Shown: positions 20,791-33,215, counted from the stretch's first letter. The stretch is DNA of 64,000 bases from Posidonia oceanica (GCA_037176725.1 JAZBRS010000035.1:49424001-49488000), one strand, 5' to 3'. Program-made: numbers and translations. Notes: a model not told the origin generated them from the sequence alone.

Positions 20791-21319
20791 TCTTCGCGTG
20801 ACCTTGTCCCAAGAAGGCAAAGTCCAGCATCCCTTTGCGATAGGAGAGTTGGCCTCTCTCCCCTCGCACCCCTTTTTGCTAGCTTGCTCCCTGGGCAGGG
20901 ACAAGCTGCACCTTTTCTTCCCTGCCTTGTCGCGCAAGTTTGGCCTACCCGCCAGATCTTTGCGCCACATCGCGCCTTTCCTTTAGCATTTCTTTTGCAT
21001 CATCTCTGCACCTTCTTTGCTAGCATTGCATACTAGTCTAACATCATCAGTATCATCTGCACCACATCAGCATTCTAACTGCACTAGCTTTTGTACTAAC
21101 ATCTGCATTGCATTTGCAATAGCATGCATTGCATACTTTGCACATCATCCATCTGCACCTGCATTTTGCGTTGTGGCAACGGGCTACGATTTTTGGTGCA
21201 TCCGCCGAATAAGTAGCTCACGCCCATAGCAAACCTCTGCTCCCGTCGGTCAGATGGGGTGTCTTGTCAACCCTGAGCAGCGGCCTCGCTTCGCTTGACC
21301 TTGCTCAGGAAGGGGCATC
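20787..21319 (+). other. Conserved 3'-terminal block and PPT of element C
   Basis: About 530 bp shared with element B (33220-33742). It includes the text near 'GCGCAAGTTTGG', a 'GCATTGCATA'-rich low-complexity part (20990-21170), then 'GGTGCATCCGCCGAATAAGT'. It ends in the purine tract AGGAAGGGGCATC at 21307-21319, directly before the 3' LTR, which is the plus-strand primer. The 80 bp around the PPT can fold: an upstream TGGGGTGTCTTGTCAAC faces GTTGACACCCCA of the LTR start, with CCTGAGCA facing TGCTCAGG inside. Confidence 0.75.
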
Positions 21320-24300
21320 TGTTGACACCCCATTTTGACAGGCTTGAACCAATTGGGACCTTCTGGTGACTTTTGGATCTAAACCTAGGTCAAAACAACC
21401 ACAACCTTTTTCATCTTTCTCTTCAAATCAAGCCTAAACTTGACCTAAGCCTACACCTATTTCCCAAGCCCAAAACTTACCCAAAAACCATAGGAAAACC
21501 TATCACTCCCAACTTAGCAAACCTACCCAAACACTTAGAAATTTTCAACCCGAAACCATTCCCAAAAACCCTAGAAAACCTAGGTAAAACTACCCCCTTT
21601 CTACACCTCAAAACCCTTCCAAAACTTTCTCAAAACTAAACCAAAGCCCTAGAACCAACACTAGAAACCCTAGGATACACATTCCCCAATTTTCACCCCT
21701 TTTCAAGACCTTTAAGCCCTCCATTATCCTTTTCTCTCTCTTGGATTATTCTTTTTTCTCTCCTCTCTCTCTCCTGATTATCCTCCTTCTTTGCATCCCC
21801 TTTTCTCCTTTTTTCTTACCTGGCTGTGGGCCCCCCTTGTGCTTCTATCTCTTCTCAATCTTATTCCTATTTTTATCCTATTTTTAGCATTTTTTCTAAC
21901 TTTCAAAAAATTATTCTCTTTCAACTCCTCTCTTTCCCCTTTATTCCTCATTTTTTCCCTTTTCTTCTTCCTTCTCCTTTTCTTTTTTTCTCTTTTGCTA
22001 AATCCCTAAAAATCCTTAAAAACCTCTAAAACTCTAAAACAAAAGGGAAACAAACCAAAACCCTAAGAAAAATAATTAAAAAACATTAAACAAACAATTA
22101 AAAACCTAAACCTAACCAAATCTAGCTAAAATAGAAAACTAAGAGTGCAACTGAAAAAATACAAAATAAACAAAAGAAAATGCTGTAAAATCAAGAAAAA
22201 AACCAAAATACAATCAAAACCAACCAAAAGTGAAAACCCTATCAAAAATAATCAAAAAGCAAACCCTAAGAAGAAGTAAAACAATCAAAAACACTAAGAC
22301 AAATAATTAATGAAAAACTTAACTTAACAAATCTAAAAAGGAACAATTTAAAAACTTAATTAAAAAGGAAAAGAGAAACAATTAAAGACTTAAAAACACT
22401 TAATTAAACAAGAAGAAACTTAACTAAAAAACATCAAGAGAGCTTAACAAACAAAAATCAAAAAACAAATCAAAGACGACTTAAGAAAGAAAGGCTAAAA
22501 TCCAAAGATCTAAAACCCACTCTAATTAATTTAAAAACAAACTTTAAAAAAATCCTAATTAACATCCCAAGTACTTAACAAGAAAAAACATAATTAAAAA
22601 ACAAGTTAAAAGGCTTAACAAACATTTAATCAAAATAAAAAACAAATCAAAAACAAAGAAAACCCTTAAAACCCTAATCAAAACCAAAATCCCTCTAAAC
22701 CTAATTAACTAACCAAAAACAATCATTAAAAAAACTTAATCAAGGTCCTAACTTAAAACACAATCATTCTAATAATTTTATCTATTTTTATTTTATTTTT
22801 ATCTAATTTATTTCTCCTCTTTTTCCCTTCTATTTCTCCCTTTTTTCCTATTTCTTTTTCTTTTTCTCCTGCTGGGCTCAGTCCAGCCCGTTCCCACCTT
22901 CCTTCTTTCTTTTCTTTCTTTCTTTTTCTTTTTCGGCTCGCGGCCCGGCCCGCGCCTTCCACCCGCCTTCTTCCCTTCTGCTTCTTCTTCCTTCTTCAGT
23001 TCCTCCTCCCGCGAACAAACTCCCTCCTCTTCTTTCAAATTCAACTTCTTCCCTCTACGTCCAGTCGGCCTACAGATCGCCTTTCCTCTCTCAGCACTCA
23101 GCGGATCTTCCGGGAAGGCATTTACTGCCCGTCTTCTCGCCGACCGCCTCTCCATCAGCAGCAGTGCTCCCGCTGGTGGGGATTTGAATCCCAGCGCGCG
23201 TCTGTCCTCCCCAGCTGCTTAAAAACTTCCAAGTCTTCTCCTCCTTCGACTCTTCGCATCGTCCTGAGAGAGAAAGCGTCCAGCACCCAGAATCCTTGCA
23301 ATTCTCCTCCCTTTCCTCTGCAAAATTCAGACCTTTTCCTCCTCTTTCTCCTTGCTGAAACCAACAACGGTTCCAGACCATAAATCGCACCCAATTCCTC
23401 CCCCAACCTCACCCAGAATCCCAGCATCGCAGCCCCTCCATCCCTCAGCCTTTCCACTCCAGAAACTGCCCCCGAACACCCAAAATTCTCAGCAGAACCC
23501 AACTCCTTTCCTTCCAGAAATTCCCGACACCACAGGCCCCCATTTCGTCCCAAACTCCACCCCCTAATCCACCAGATCACCACCTTCCTAAACCACCCAA
23601 GCCTTCAGCCCAACTCTCACCACAGACCAAGCCTACCACCACAAACACCTACGCCTTTTTTCTGCCCGAAACCACCACACCCGCAAACTCCATCCTCAGA
23701 CCTCCAAAGTCCAATTTAACCACCCAGAACCCTTCACCCAAGCTCCAGCAAGTCGCCGGCATCCTCCAACTGATCCAGAGAGCAGCAGACATCCATCCCC
23801 ACCTCCGGTGACCAGCTGTGAACCCACTGAACCCATTTATCGTGCCGGTCATCGCAGCTGCCCTCCGATCATTCAGCAAGCTCCGGAGCAACGCACTGAG
23901 TAGAACCAGATGCCCAAAAGCCATCGGAGACGCCCGCAGCAGCCAGGCCGAGCTCACCGCCGACCTCTGGATCAACCGACGTCGGGAGGACGCTCCAGCA
24001 ACGGGAATAGGTATTTCTCTTCATCCCTAGGTTAGTCTCCCTCTTCTCTTGCTTTTCCGCCCATCAGCCTAGGATTTCTCTCTCTCCTGTGCCGAGTCAA
24101 CGCCGGGTCAACTCTGTCTTCTCCGGTGAGCTTCGAGCTCGTCCCGCCGCTCCGGTCTGCAGAACGCCGCTCCAGCAGGCGCCCTTGCTCCGCACGGACC
24201 CCAGAAGCATGTCCCTGCCGTCAGAACTCGCCGACGCCGCGCTGATCGGCCGGCCTGCCTCCGAGCAGGTCTGCAGACCTCCGGTGACTCCTCCGGCTTG

Positions 24301-27093
24301 CTCCAGGCAGCGTCGCTGCTCGCCGATGCTGCTCTGGCCTCCGTCGAGCTCTGGTGAAGCCCGCCCGCCAGTCTATGCCGCACCAGCACCCCCTTTGCTC
24401 CCTCTGTCGGCCACTGGTAGCAACTGCTACAGTGGTCGACGATCTGTTGTTATTGTGCCTTTATTTTTTGCTATCTATGCTATTTTACCATATATTGCAT
24501 TATTGGTCTCAGTTCTTGCTTTATTGCTCTCAGGTCTTTCATCTGTTTAAATCCAATTAATTCTGAATTAAAATCATATAAAATTGCATGAAAAATATGT
24601 AGTTCTTTTTATTTGCATGTCAGTCCTTTTACTGTGCTTTCCTTCAGTAATAAATTTGATTCTGGCCCTCCAGCTTTGCATTATTACATGTTAGTCCTGC
24701 AGTTAAATAATCTGATTTAATCCTCTAAGTTTGCCATATAAAATTGCATTTTAGGTCCTTACTGTTTTCCATAATTGCAATTTAGTCCTCTGTCTTGTTA
24801 ACTTAGCTTTTATTTTCCAATTTTTGCTTACTACATTGCATCATTTCCCCCATGTTTTTTGATTTTTGCATATAGGACCTTCCTCAATGCACAGTAGTCA
24901 TTTTAATGCATATTTTCCTTATAAAATTGCATTTTTAACCCTGCATGATTTGAAAATTGCATATTAGCCCTCTGTCTGTCATTTAAATGCATATTCTGCT
25001 TATAAAATTGCATTTTAGCCCCCACATGTTTGGAAAATTGCATATAGGTCCCCCATCTGCATTCCTAGACCCACTAGATCCCTGTTTTGCTGGAAAAATT
25101 GCATTTTGGACCCTAATGATTTCAAAATTGCATTCTAACTTGCCACATGATTTCAAAAGTTTGTCCTGATGCATGCTCATCTTGGAAAATTGCATTTTAA
25201 ACCTTGTCTTTTGTAAAATTGCATGCAGACTCTCCTTTTTCCAAAACCCTTGCATAAAAGCCCCAAACTTTTCAAAATCTTTGCATTTAGACCCCCATCC
25301 TTTCAAAAATTGCATTTAAGTCCCCAATTTTCTGAAAAATCACCCCTAAGTCTTTTCTTGCATTCTACATGCATTGCACTCATGCATTCTTGCATTTGGC
25401 ATCCTTTGCACACACTTAAGCACTCCTAGCTCCCATTTACATGGGAGGACCTGTTTTGCACACCCCTAGGACCCCCTGTACACTTAGATCAATTCTTCTC
25501 CCCTGTTTTGGCTCTTCTGCCTTGAAGCTGGGATATCTTCCAATCCGACCGTTGGATCTTCTCAAATAAGCTACCCGGACGACCCCAGTGGAGCGCTCTT
25601 CAGCATGGACTAAGCAGATCTCAGATCAGGCCTCAGATTTTCCAGGTAAGTCCTTCTGAACCCCTGCACAGCATTCGTTTGCATACCATTTGCATTGCAT
25701 GCATCATTTTCGCTTTTTGTTTCCTCGAACATGTAGAATAGGACTTCCTCTTCTTATCTATCAATTCTGCTCCCCCTTTCATGTATTCCCAAGTGTTTTG
25801 TGTCGTGTTTCCCCTGGATTCACCACTTATTGCGACTTTCTTCCCCCTTTTCCACGATCCGATCGCACCGCGAGCTTTGGGCAGCGTGCGAGACACATCG
25901 TGGGGCGGTTCAGTGGGAAACAGTCACAAAGCGGTGGTAATCCCTCCACTTGCTTATTTTACCCATTGTAGGTCTTCACACCTACTCTACGTGGCCCTTA
26001 AACAGTGTCTGTTCTCACACACGCACTGTTTGCTTCTCCTTTCGCTTCTCTTGTCCTCTCTCCTTGCATTTGCATCTGCGTGGTTTTACCGATGTTTTAT
26101 TTCGCCGTCTTTGGCACCGTTTTGCTTGCCTGCTTTGTTTTTGGCACCGTTTCGCGTGCCCGCTTCGTTTTTGGCACCGTTTTGCATGCCCACTTTGTTT
26201 TTCGCACCGTTTTGCGTGCCCGCTTCGTCTTTGGCACCGTTTCGCTTGCCCGCTTTGTTTTTGGCACCGTTTTGCGTGCCTGCTTCGCTTTTGGCACCAT
26301 TTTGCGTGCCGCTTCGCTTTCTCGCACCGTTTTGCGTGCCGCTCCACTTTCTCGCACTGTTTTGCATGCTGCTCTCGTTTTCTTGCACCGTTTCGCGTGC
26401 TGCTCTCATTTCTTGCATTGTTTCACGTGTTTTACGCCATTTTCTCTTGCATGTCGCCTGCATTGCTTGGTTTTACCGTCGTTTTGCTTTTTCGCTTGCA
26501 TTTGCATATAGGGCAGTGATGCTTACTGCCTGGAGTTCTCACGAGCTAGGTTTCGCCCGGTTCGGAACACAGACAGCGCTGCTGAGCATTTAGACTGCAC
26601 GTTTACTTTCCTTGCATTGCATCCCACCACTTAGAGCACACCTTTGAGCATTCATTCAGGCATTCATTGGCATTTAGGCATTTAAATCTGCATTCCCTTG
26701 CATATGCGAGCGTAAGCCTAGAAAGACCGATTCTCGGGCGTGTCGGGGGTGCCTAACACCTTCCCCACGCGTAACAGGTGTCCTTGCCCAGTCTTTTGGC
26801 CCGCAATGACCATATCGCCCTTATCCTAGGCATGAGTCATCTCATTTGCATGTATTTGCATTTGTTTCCCATTGCATAGCTTTGCTTTGCATTTCTTGCT
26901 TGGTTTTGCGTGTTAGTCCATGCATTTCCCCGATTTTCCTTGTCTCCCGATAATGGACACGGTGGCGACTCTGATTTGTCTTATCTTCTTCCTTTCTTAC
27001 CTTTTCTCCTCTATTTTAAGTGTTTTCGAGTTGAGCCCTCCTCCTCGGACATCGTCGCCAATAGTAAGCCTGATTCTGATTGGGATTACTACA
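21320..27093 (+). repeat. 3' LTR of element C (5774 bp)
   Basis: Starts TGTTGACACCCC and ends GGGATTACTACA, the same termini as LTR A, so A and C are one subfamily. Zones are in order: CT-rich with 'GATTATCC' words (21720-21990), extremely A-rich (22010-22750), GC-rich (22860-24540), 'TTGCATTTTAG' degenerate repeats (24560-25430), a CAG-GTAAGT donor-like site (25643-25651), the 30-bp minisatellite (26095-26440), the conserved block (26703-26850), and a PBS-like GGTGGCGACTCTG (about 26961-26973). No gene is seen. Confidence 0.9.
26095..26440 (+). repeat. 30-bp minisatellite in LTR C
   Basis: About eleven units of 29-31 bp with the core GGCACCGTTTTGCGTGCC. Many units can form a GGCAC/GTGCC stem, but others (for example GCACCGTTTTGCTTGCC) cannot, and the mismatches are not compensated, so a structural role is not supported here. 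Confidence 0.85.
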
Positions 27094-29124
27094 GCACTGC
27101 ATAGAAATTAAGGCATTATATGATGGCATTCCCAGTTCAGCTCTTGTACTAGCATGATCCTATCAAGTTCCTCTTTTAGAAGCCGACTATGGTGGGCAGA
27201 TGTGTCAAGTGGCAGGTGTTGTTATCTCAGTACGACATCACCTTCGTCACACTGAAATCCATGAAGGGCCACGCCATGGCAGATCCCTTTGCTGATTTTC
27301 CTCTGCCTGAGTACCAGCCTCTCCAGACACAGTTCCCTGACGAGGATATCCTTTTTGCAATGGAGGACTCTAAGGAGAAAGACCTTGAGGACCAAGAGGA
27401 ATGGCAGCTATACTTTGATGGAACTGTCAACAAGAAGGGCCGAGGCGTAGGCACAGTGTTGACCACACCCCAAGGACAGATGATTCCTTTTGCAAGGAAG
27501 CTGACTTTCACATGCACAAACAATGAAGCAGAATATGAAGCGTGCATCCTAGGATTGAAAGTCGCCCTCGAGCATAAGGCGCAGAAGCTACATGTGCACG
27601 GCAATGCCATGCTGGTGATCTCTCAAGTGAATGGCAATTAGAAGACAAAAGATCCAAAACTTGTGCCATATCACGAACACCTGTTGAAGCTAATCGAAGA
27701 ATTTGGGAGCATCTGCTTCACATACATGAACAGAGCAAAGAACGCATATGCAGACGCACTAGCAACCCTAGCATCCTGGCTCCGTATACCTGAAGACAGT
27801 GCAGTAGATGTATCAGTTACCTGCATAGAGCAGCCCGCGCATTGCATGAACATAGAGGAGGTAGATCCAGCAGAAGAGCGGCCGTGGTATCATGACATTA
27901 AGGCTTTCCTGGAGTCCGGCAGCTTTCCGCCTAGCACCACAACAGCAGATAAGAGAACTTTGGCACGTCTGGCGTCGAAGTATGTGTTAGGGGTAGGGCA
28001 GCTATATAGAAGATCATACAATCAGATGCTATTACGTTGCCTGAACAAGTCAAAGGCTGACATGCTGATGCTTCAAGTGCATGCAGGGACCTGTGGCCCG
28101 CACATGAACGGCGTCCTCCTAGCCAAGAAGATCATACTCCAAGGCTATTTCTGGTTGACCATGGAAGTGGACTGCTGCCGCTTTGTGTGTAAATGCCACA
28201 ACTGCCAGATCCATGGTAACTTTATCTAGCTCCCCCACAACAGCTGCATAACATGTCATCGCCATGGCCTTTCTCCACCTGGGGGATCGATGTCATTGGC
28301 ACAATTCACCCTACTGCTTTGAACAGTCATCGCTTCATCCTAGTGGCAATGACTACTTTACTAGGTGGGTGGATGTAGCCTCTTATAAGACAGTCACCGC
28401 TGTGGTGACAGAAAAGTTTATCATGAACAATATCATTGCCCGATATGGGGTCTCGTACTCCATCATCTCTGATAATAGCACGAACTTCATTGCCAAAAGG
28501 ACCGAAGAGTACCTGCAGAGTCTCAAGATCAAGCATCACAGGTCCTCGCCTTATCGGCCACAAATGAATGGAGTAGTGGAGTTTGCCAACAACAACATTG
28601 TCAAAATCATGAAGAAGATGGCAGAAACCCATAAGGATTGGCATGACAAGCTCCCGTACGCGCTCTGGGCGTACAGGACATCAATTCGGACCTCGACAGG
28701 AGTTACCCCGTACTCTCTGGTGTACGGCATGGAGGCGGTGTTACCTGTCGAAATGGAGATCCCCTCACTGTGGATCCTACGAGAAGCTGAGTTGGAAGAG
28801 GCAGAATGGGTCGAAGACCGATGCGTCCAACTGAATCTGATTGATGAGCACCGACTACAAGCCATGCACAATGCTCACTATTACCAGAAGCAGATGGCTC
28901 GAGTATTCTTGAAGAAAGTCCATCCCAAAAGCTTCCAGCCAGGAGATCTCGTTCTGCGTGCCATTCATTTACCTAACGGTCGAGGCAAATTCTGACCTAA
29001 TTGGCATGGCCCATTTGTGGTCAAGCAGATCGTCTTGTGCGGCGCTGTAACTCTTGAGGACATGGACCAGGTCGAACAGTCCGAGCTGATCAACCTGTGC
29101 TACCTCAAAAAGTACTATCAGTAG
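27094..29124 (+). pseudogene. Element B RNase H, archaeal-type RNase H and integrase
   Basis: The first bases encode the end of the gypsy RNase H ('KLRHYMMAFPVQLL' with stops). The archaeal-type RNase H follows, with YFDGT, NNEAEYEA and HGNAML; the last has Asn where A has the catalytic Asp, a likely inactivation. The integrase has its HHCC finger (VHAGTCGPH ... CHNC). Its core has Asp in SDNSTNF and Glu in NGVVEFANNN; the first catalytic Asp region (GDRCH in the shifted frame) is disturbed by a 1-base deletion near 28227. Further breaks are a TAG at about 27640 (a Trp codon in A) and a TGA at 28993-28995 within 'GRGKF*PNWHGPF'. The frame ends in KKYYQ, TAG at 29122-29124. Element A lacks about 1 kb of this region, so B is the only full integrase C-terminus in the window. 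Confidence 0.9.
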
Positions 29125-30518
29125 CCTGCGGCAACCATTGTAGATCCTTCTTCTCCGTCTCTCCTCTTGCATTCCCACCCCTTGCACACTTCCGTACCTC
29201 TTTTCGTCCTATCTCCCACATCTTTACCCCTATACATCTTCATGCATCGCTTTGGCCTACCTTCTGCATTTTCATCACTACATTCCCATACATTCCGTCC
29301 TTTATCCCTTTCATAATCATCATCGTCATCCTCATAAAATCACGCATATCATTCAGCCCGGTGATGAAAACCGGAAGTGCTTTCCTGCTCTGGAAGGAAT
29401 CTATCCGACCTCACCTGACACTACTTAGATGTCTTAGCTAGTGAGGGAGCCACTACTCAGTGAACACGGGCGAAATGCCCAACCACCTAAGGACTTACAC
29501 TCCCAGAAAAATGCTAGGCGTTAACCAGAAAAGAACACATGTCTAGGCTTGGATGCACAAAAAAAGAAAAAAAGAGAAAGCCAAAGTTCACACCCGAAGA
29601 TCCAAGCCCTACAATGCCTAGCCCCCGTGTCTCAAAAAGCCAGGCACCCATTTTCTCTAGGGTGGGGATAATAGAGACCTGCAAGCCTAAAAAAGAAAAG
29701 AAGAAAAGAAGAAGGAGAAAGAGAAACAACAAGAAGAAAAAAGAATGATAGAAAAGAAAAAAAAGAGAATGATAGAAATGAAAAAAAGGGAAAACAAAAG
29801 TCAACTCCAAAAATGAAGGCAAGTAGAGTAATCCTGCAACTTTCACCTACCCCAGAGAAGAATCAAAATACAAGACAGGTCCTCCTTGTCTCCAAGACAG
29901 GAATAGGGAGAGCCTCGCACACCTATATAGAAGCAAAAGAGACAAGAAAAAGGAAAAGAGTAAGTGTAAGTCCTTGAGAGTTTGGCATGGAGCCTAGCCT
30001 CTCTACACCACCACCAAGCACTACCAACATCCTTTTTTAGAGCGCCACCAATAAGTTAGGAGTCTGAGTAGAGTCCAGTGAGTCAGGAACCGCTCCCTTC
30101 CTATACAGCAGGCACCAAAGCACTCCGTATGTTGAGGGCAAACCACACCAATCATAAATCATGCATACATCTGCATCTCCAATCATCTCCTCTCCCTCTA
30201 ATCATTCTGCCTTGCAAAACTTGCTCTAGCGCTGAGACAGTACTCCTACCCAGCACACGTTGGCATCATTGAGCTGCGCTGGCCCAGAACTCCTACCAGT
30301 CCCCGCCCCAGTGCCAACAGAATCTCCTCTACTTATATGTGCTTAATTGCTATGTTCTGAATGTTAACTGCTGAATATGTTGAACTGCTTTACCAACTTT
30401 AGAATCTGCTTTCAGTCAGTGATTATGTGCCTGTGTGAAATCTAATGATCTACAGTCTTGGTAACAGGTACCTGAAGATTCTGCAGCAGCCATCTGCCTA
30501 CATTTTGCGGCCTACGCA
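29125..30518 (+). other. INT to accessory-gene spacer of element B
   Basis: A non-coding 1.4 kb. It has a pyrimidine-rich part (29145-29320), a block shared with A (29320-29480), an A/G-only tract of about 240 bp (29557-29800), then text ending in 'CAGGTACCTG' (about 30465-30475) and TTCTGCAG before the DUF7745-like ATG. The purine tract occupies the same place as in A and, as a smaller version, in E (about 51968-52020, minus). Confidence 0.6.
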
Positions 30519-31723
30519 ATGGATTTCCCTACTCTAGTGACCCTAGTGCAGAATCTTCAGAGACCCAGCGAGAATGGATCGGTAAGCTCACCAAAGATGA
30601 CTGCGAAAAGCTGTGCCTATGGGGCATTCCAACCAAACTGCTGAAGGCCGCTAATGTAGAAATGAGCCACCATCTTCTGTGCGCCGCTGCAAGGTTCTGG
30701 AAACCGGCGCACCACGTCTTCTGCTTTAGCAGAACTGAACTGACACCCACACTGGAAGAAGTACGCTGGATATGCGGCTTCTCCAAGATTATGGGACCGC
30801 CAATCTTCATGAGGCATGATGGATACATCGCAGTCTTGAGCCAGTTGACTGGGCTCTCTACTCAATGCTGCCAGCAAAGACTGATCTGTACCAGTGGGCC
30901 CACACCCCTGCTTCGCTTAGCGTACTTTGATGATACTATGGGAAAGCGTGTTGAACTCAGAGACGAGCTATGGCTTCGGGGATTTGTCACCCGCTTCCTA
31001 AGCGAGCTGATCTTTACTCATGGTCGAATGACAGTGGCCATCGAGATCACTAAAATAGCACTTGCTATGGTGACCCGGCAGATAGACCTAGCACCGGTCG
31101 TCCTGGCAGAGACATATCGTGGGCTGGACCGCGTCTCGCATTGCTGCCGCCACTTCCATGGCTACGGAGCACTTATACAGGTCTGGCTAGTCGCACACTT
31201 AGAGATGGACCTTCTACGCCCCTAGGTGCATGCTTTTGAAGCCTACTACAATAGCAGCCATGCCAAGACAATCAAGAGCGTCAAGGAAGAATATGAGAAG
31301 CTATCAGAGCTGACGAATGACCCAATAACCTGGCGTATCATCCCCTCTGCAGCTGAACCATTCACTGTCTTCTTCAACACACACGACATGCGACTGGTCA
31401 TGCTACCAGGATTCACTGTGGGTGTCGAATACCAACCTATCAGGGTCATGTGACAGTTTGGCTTCCGGCAGGGCACCTTCATCGACAGCACAGTGCCCAA
31501 GCTTCTTCAGACATATCCCCTCAGCACAACTACTGCAACAAAAGAGTTGGCCAATCTAATGCAGCATGGAGTGCGATCGACAGATATCGCAGCTGCGAGA
31601 GGCATAGGATGCACTCCTGAGTACGTGACCGAGGTGCAAGAGCTCTGGCCCATCAATGAAATCCTGCCAGGAGGATCCCTGTTCCCTAACTCCAGGAAAT
31701 TAAAGAAGGCCCGAACCAACTAG
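30519..31723 (+). pseudogene. DUF7745-like accessory gene of element B
   Basis: Homologous along its length to the gene at 948-2148 in element A. ATG is at 30519 (MDFPT), then a 2-base shift relative to A before 'REWIGKLT'. From there one frame runs to 31225 with 'CAAARFWKPAHHVFCF', 'ELTPTLEEVRWICGF' and 'LAPVVLAETYRGLDR'. A TAG at 31223-31225 stands where A has CAG (Gln), and a TGA at 31451-31453 where A has an Arg codon. The end 'PGGSLFPNSRKLKKARTN' is intact with a TAG at 31721-31723. It lies in sense orientation behind integrase. Function is unknown; it resembles plant DUF7745 proteins, which are often retrotransposon-borne. Confidence 0.7.
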
Positions 31724-32204
31724 GGCACTTATGCAGCTGCTAGTTTAGTTTCCTTTCAAGTTATGTTGTATCTTTTGGCCTGCCACAGGCATGTAATCAA
31801 TAGTTCTATCAATGCAAAAGTGTTTTGTACCGTCCGCTTGCACTTCAAAACTGCTTAATGCATTTCATAATCCTTGCCAACTGCATCTTGAGGCTCCTAG
31901 CCAGACTTGCTGCCAAAGTGATGCAGGAAAGTCCTCAGCAATCAATCCAGACGCCAAAATCTCTGTAGACCCACGCTGTCAACTCAAGCCATCAAGCGCA
32001 CCTGGCCGAGTCACCGTAGGGCTGGTACCCCAAACTACTCGTTTGACAAACACGTCAGTTTTGTCTATCCTTCGCTTTTCAATGCCAGGGGCGCTTCGAC
32101 TGTCTCCTGGTATCATCCTGATACCAGGGGCATCTTTTTTAGATGTCCTGTGGTATCATGCCTTATCGTTCCCCATCGATATACTTGGATGTCATGGCCT
32201 CCAA
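31724..32204 (+). other. 3' UTR proximal block of element B with conserved hairpin
   Basis: Non-coding. It shares short blocks with A (GCCTGCC-ACAGGC, 'GGTACCCCAAACTACTCG'). A hairpin at 32106-32128 has the stem CCTGGTATC / GATACCAGG and loop ATCCT. It is followed by a weaker second stem built from GGGCATC and GATGTCC (about 32127-32148). The module recurs in A and E with compensating stem changes. Confidence 0.6.
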
Positions 32205-33215
32205 TCTTCCTGGCTGATAAGTCCGTCATCTTATCAATCAATCACCTTTCCGGCTGATGGCCGTTAAACATCACCTTTTCGGCTGATGGCCGTTAAATAT
32301 CACCTTTCAGGCTGATGGCCGTTAAACATCTCCTTTCTGGCTGATGGCCATTAAACATCTCCTTTCCGGCTGATGGCCGTTAAACATCTCCTTTCCGACT
32401 GATGGTCGTTAAACATCACCTTTCCGGCTGATGGCCGTCCGGTTGATGGCCGTTAAGCATCACCCTTTCGGCTGATGGCCGTTAAACATCGCTTCCGGTT
32501 GATAGGACCGTAAACTATTGCTTCCGGTTGATAGGACCGTAAACTATCGCTTCCGGTTGATGACCGTTAATCATCACTTCCTGGCTAATAAGTCCGACAT
32601 CTTATCAATTCATCCCTCTTCGGCTGATGATCCGAAACTCATCACTCTTCGGCTGATGATCCGAAACTCATCACCCTTTCGGCTGATATCTAGTAACTAT
32701 CACTCGCAATTGCACCTTTTTAGTTGATAGGACCGTAAACTATCGCTTTCGGTTGATAGGACCATAAACTATCGCTCTTCGGCTAATGATCCGAAACTCA
32801 TCGCTCTTTCGGCTGATATCTAGAAACTATCACTTGCAATTGCGTTTTCCGACTGATATCCAGTAACTATCACTTACAACTGCACCTTTCCGGTTGATAG
32901 GACCGTAAACTATCGCTTCCAGTTGATAGGACCGTAAACTATCGCTTCCGGTTGATAGGACCGTAAACTATTGCTCTTCGGCTGATGATCCGAAACTCAT
33001 CACCCTTTCGACTGATATCCAGTTACTATCGCGTGCAGTTGTGTTTTCCGGCTGATATCCAGTAACTATCACCCTTCCGGTTTGATGATCCGTAAAACAT
33101 CGCTTTCCGATTGATAGGACCGTAAACTATCGCCTCCAGTTGATAGGACCGTAAACTATCGGTCCTGGCTGATGATCCGAAACTCATCTCGTTCGGTCGA
33201 TAAGTCCGATAACTT
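32205..33215 (+). repeat. Mixed hairpin array in element B 3' UTR
   Basis: About 40 short units, almost all foldable, with at least five stem types in one array: GATAAG/CTTATC, GATAG/CTATC, GATGA/TCATC, GATG/CATC and GATA/TATC. The loops share the TCCG or CCGTTAA/CCGTAAA theme. Successive units keep the leading 'GGYTGATR' word but swap the stem. The array sits between the accessory gene and the 3'-terminal block, as in A, C and E. Confidence 0.85.

Larger units (their letters stand above)
18822..27093 (+). mobile_element. Element C: 3' part of a Tat/Ogre-like element
   Basis: Only the 3' UTR arrays and the 3' LTR are in the window; the coding part must lie to the left, beyond element A, which is inserted in its array. 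Downstream of the LTR terminus (27093) the sequence is RNase H coding sequence of element B with no PBS. This shows C landed inside the B gene. The candidate target duplication on this side is GCACT (27094-27098); the partner is outside the window. Confidence 0.85.

Noticed and set aside
24089..24550. 153-codon open frame in LTR C (and similar ones at 34915-35541 and 35477-35941 in LTR B)
   Set aside because: GC- or Pro/Ser-rich LTR zone; not conserved as protein between A, B, C and E LTRs.
26140..26420. Hairpin GGCAC/GTGCC in the LTR minisatellite as a second covarying structure
   Set aside because: Many units break the stem without compensation, so no structural constraint is evident.
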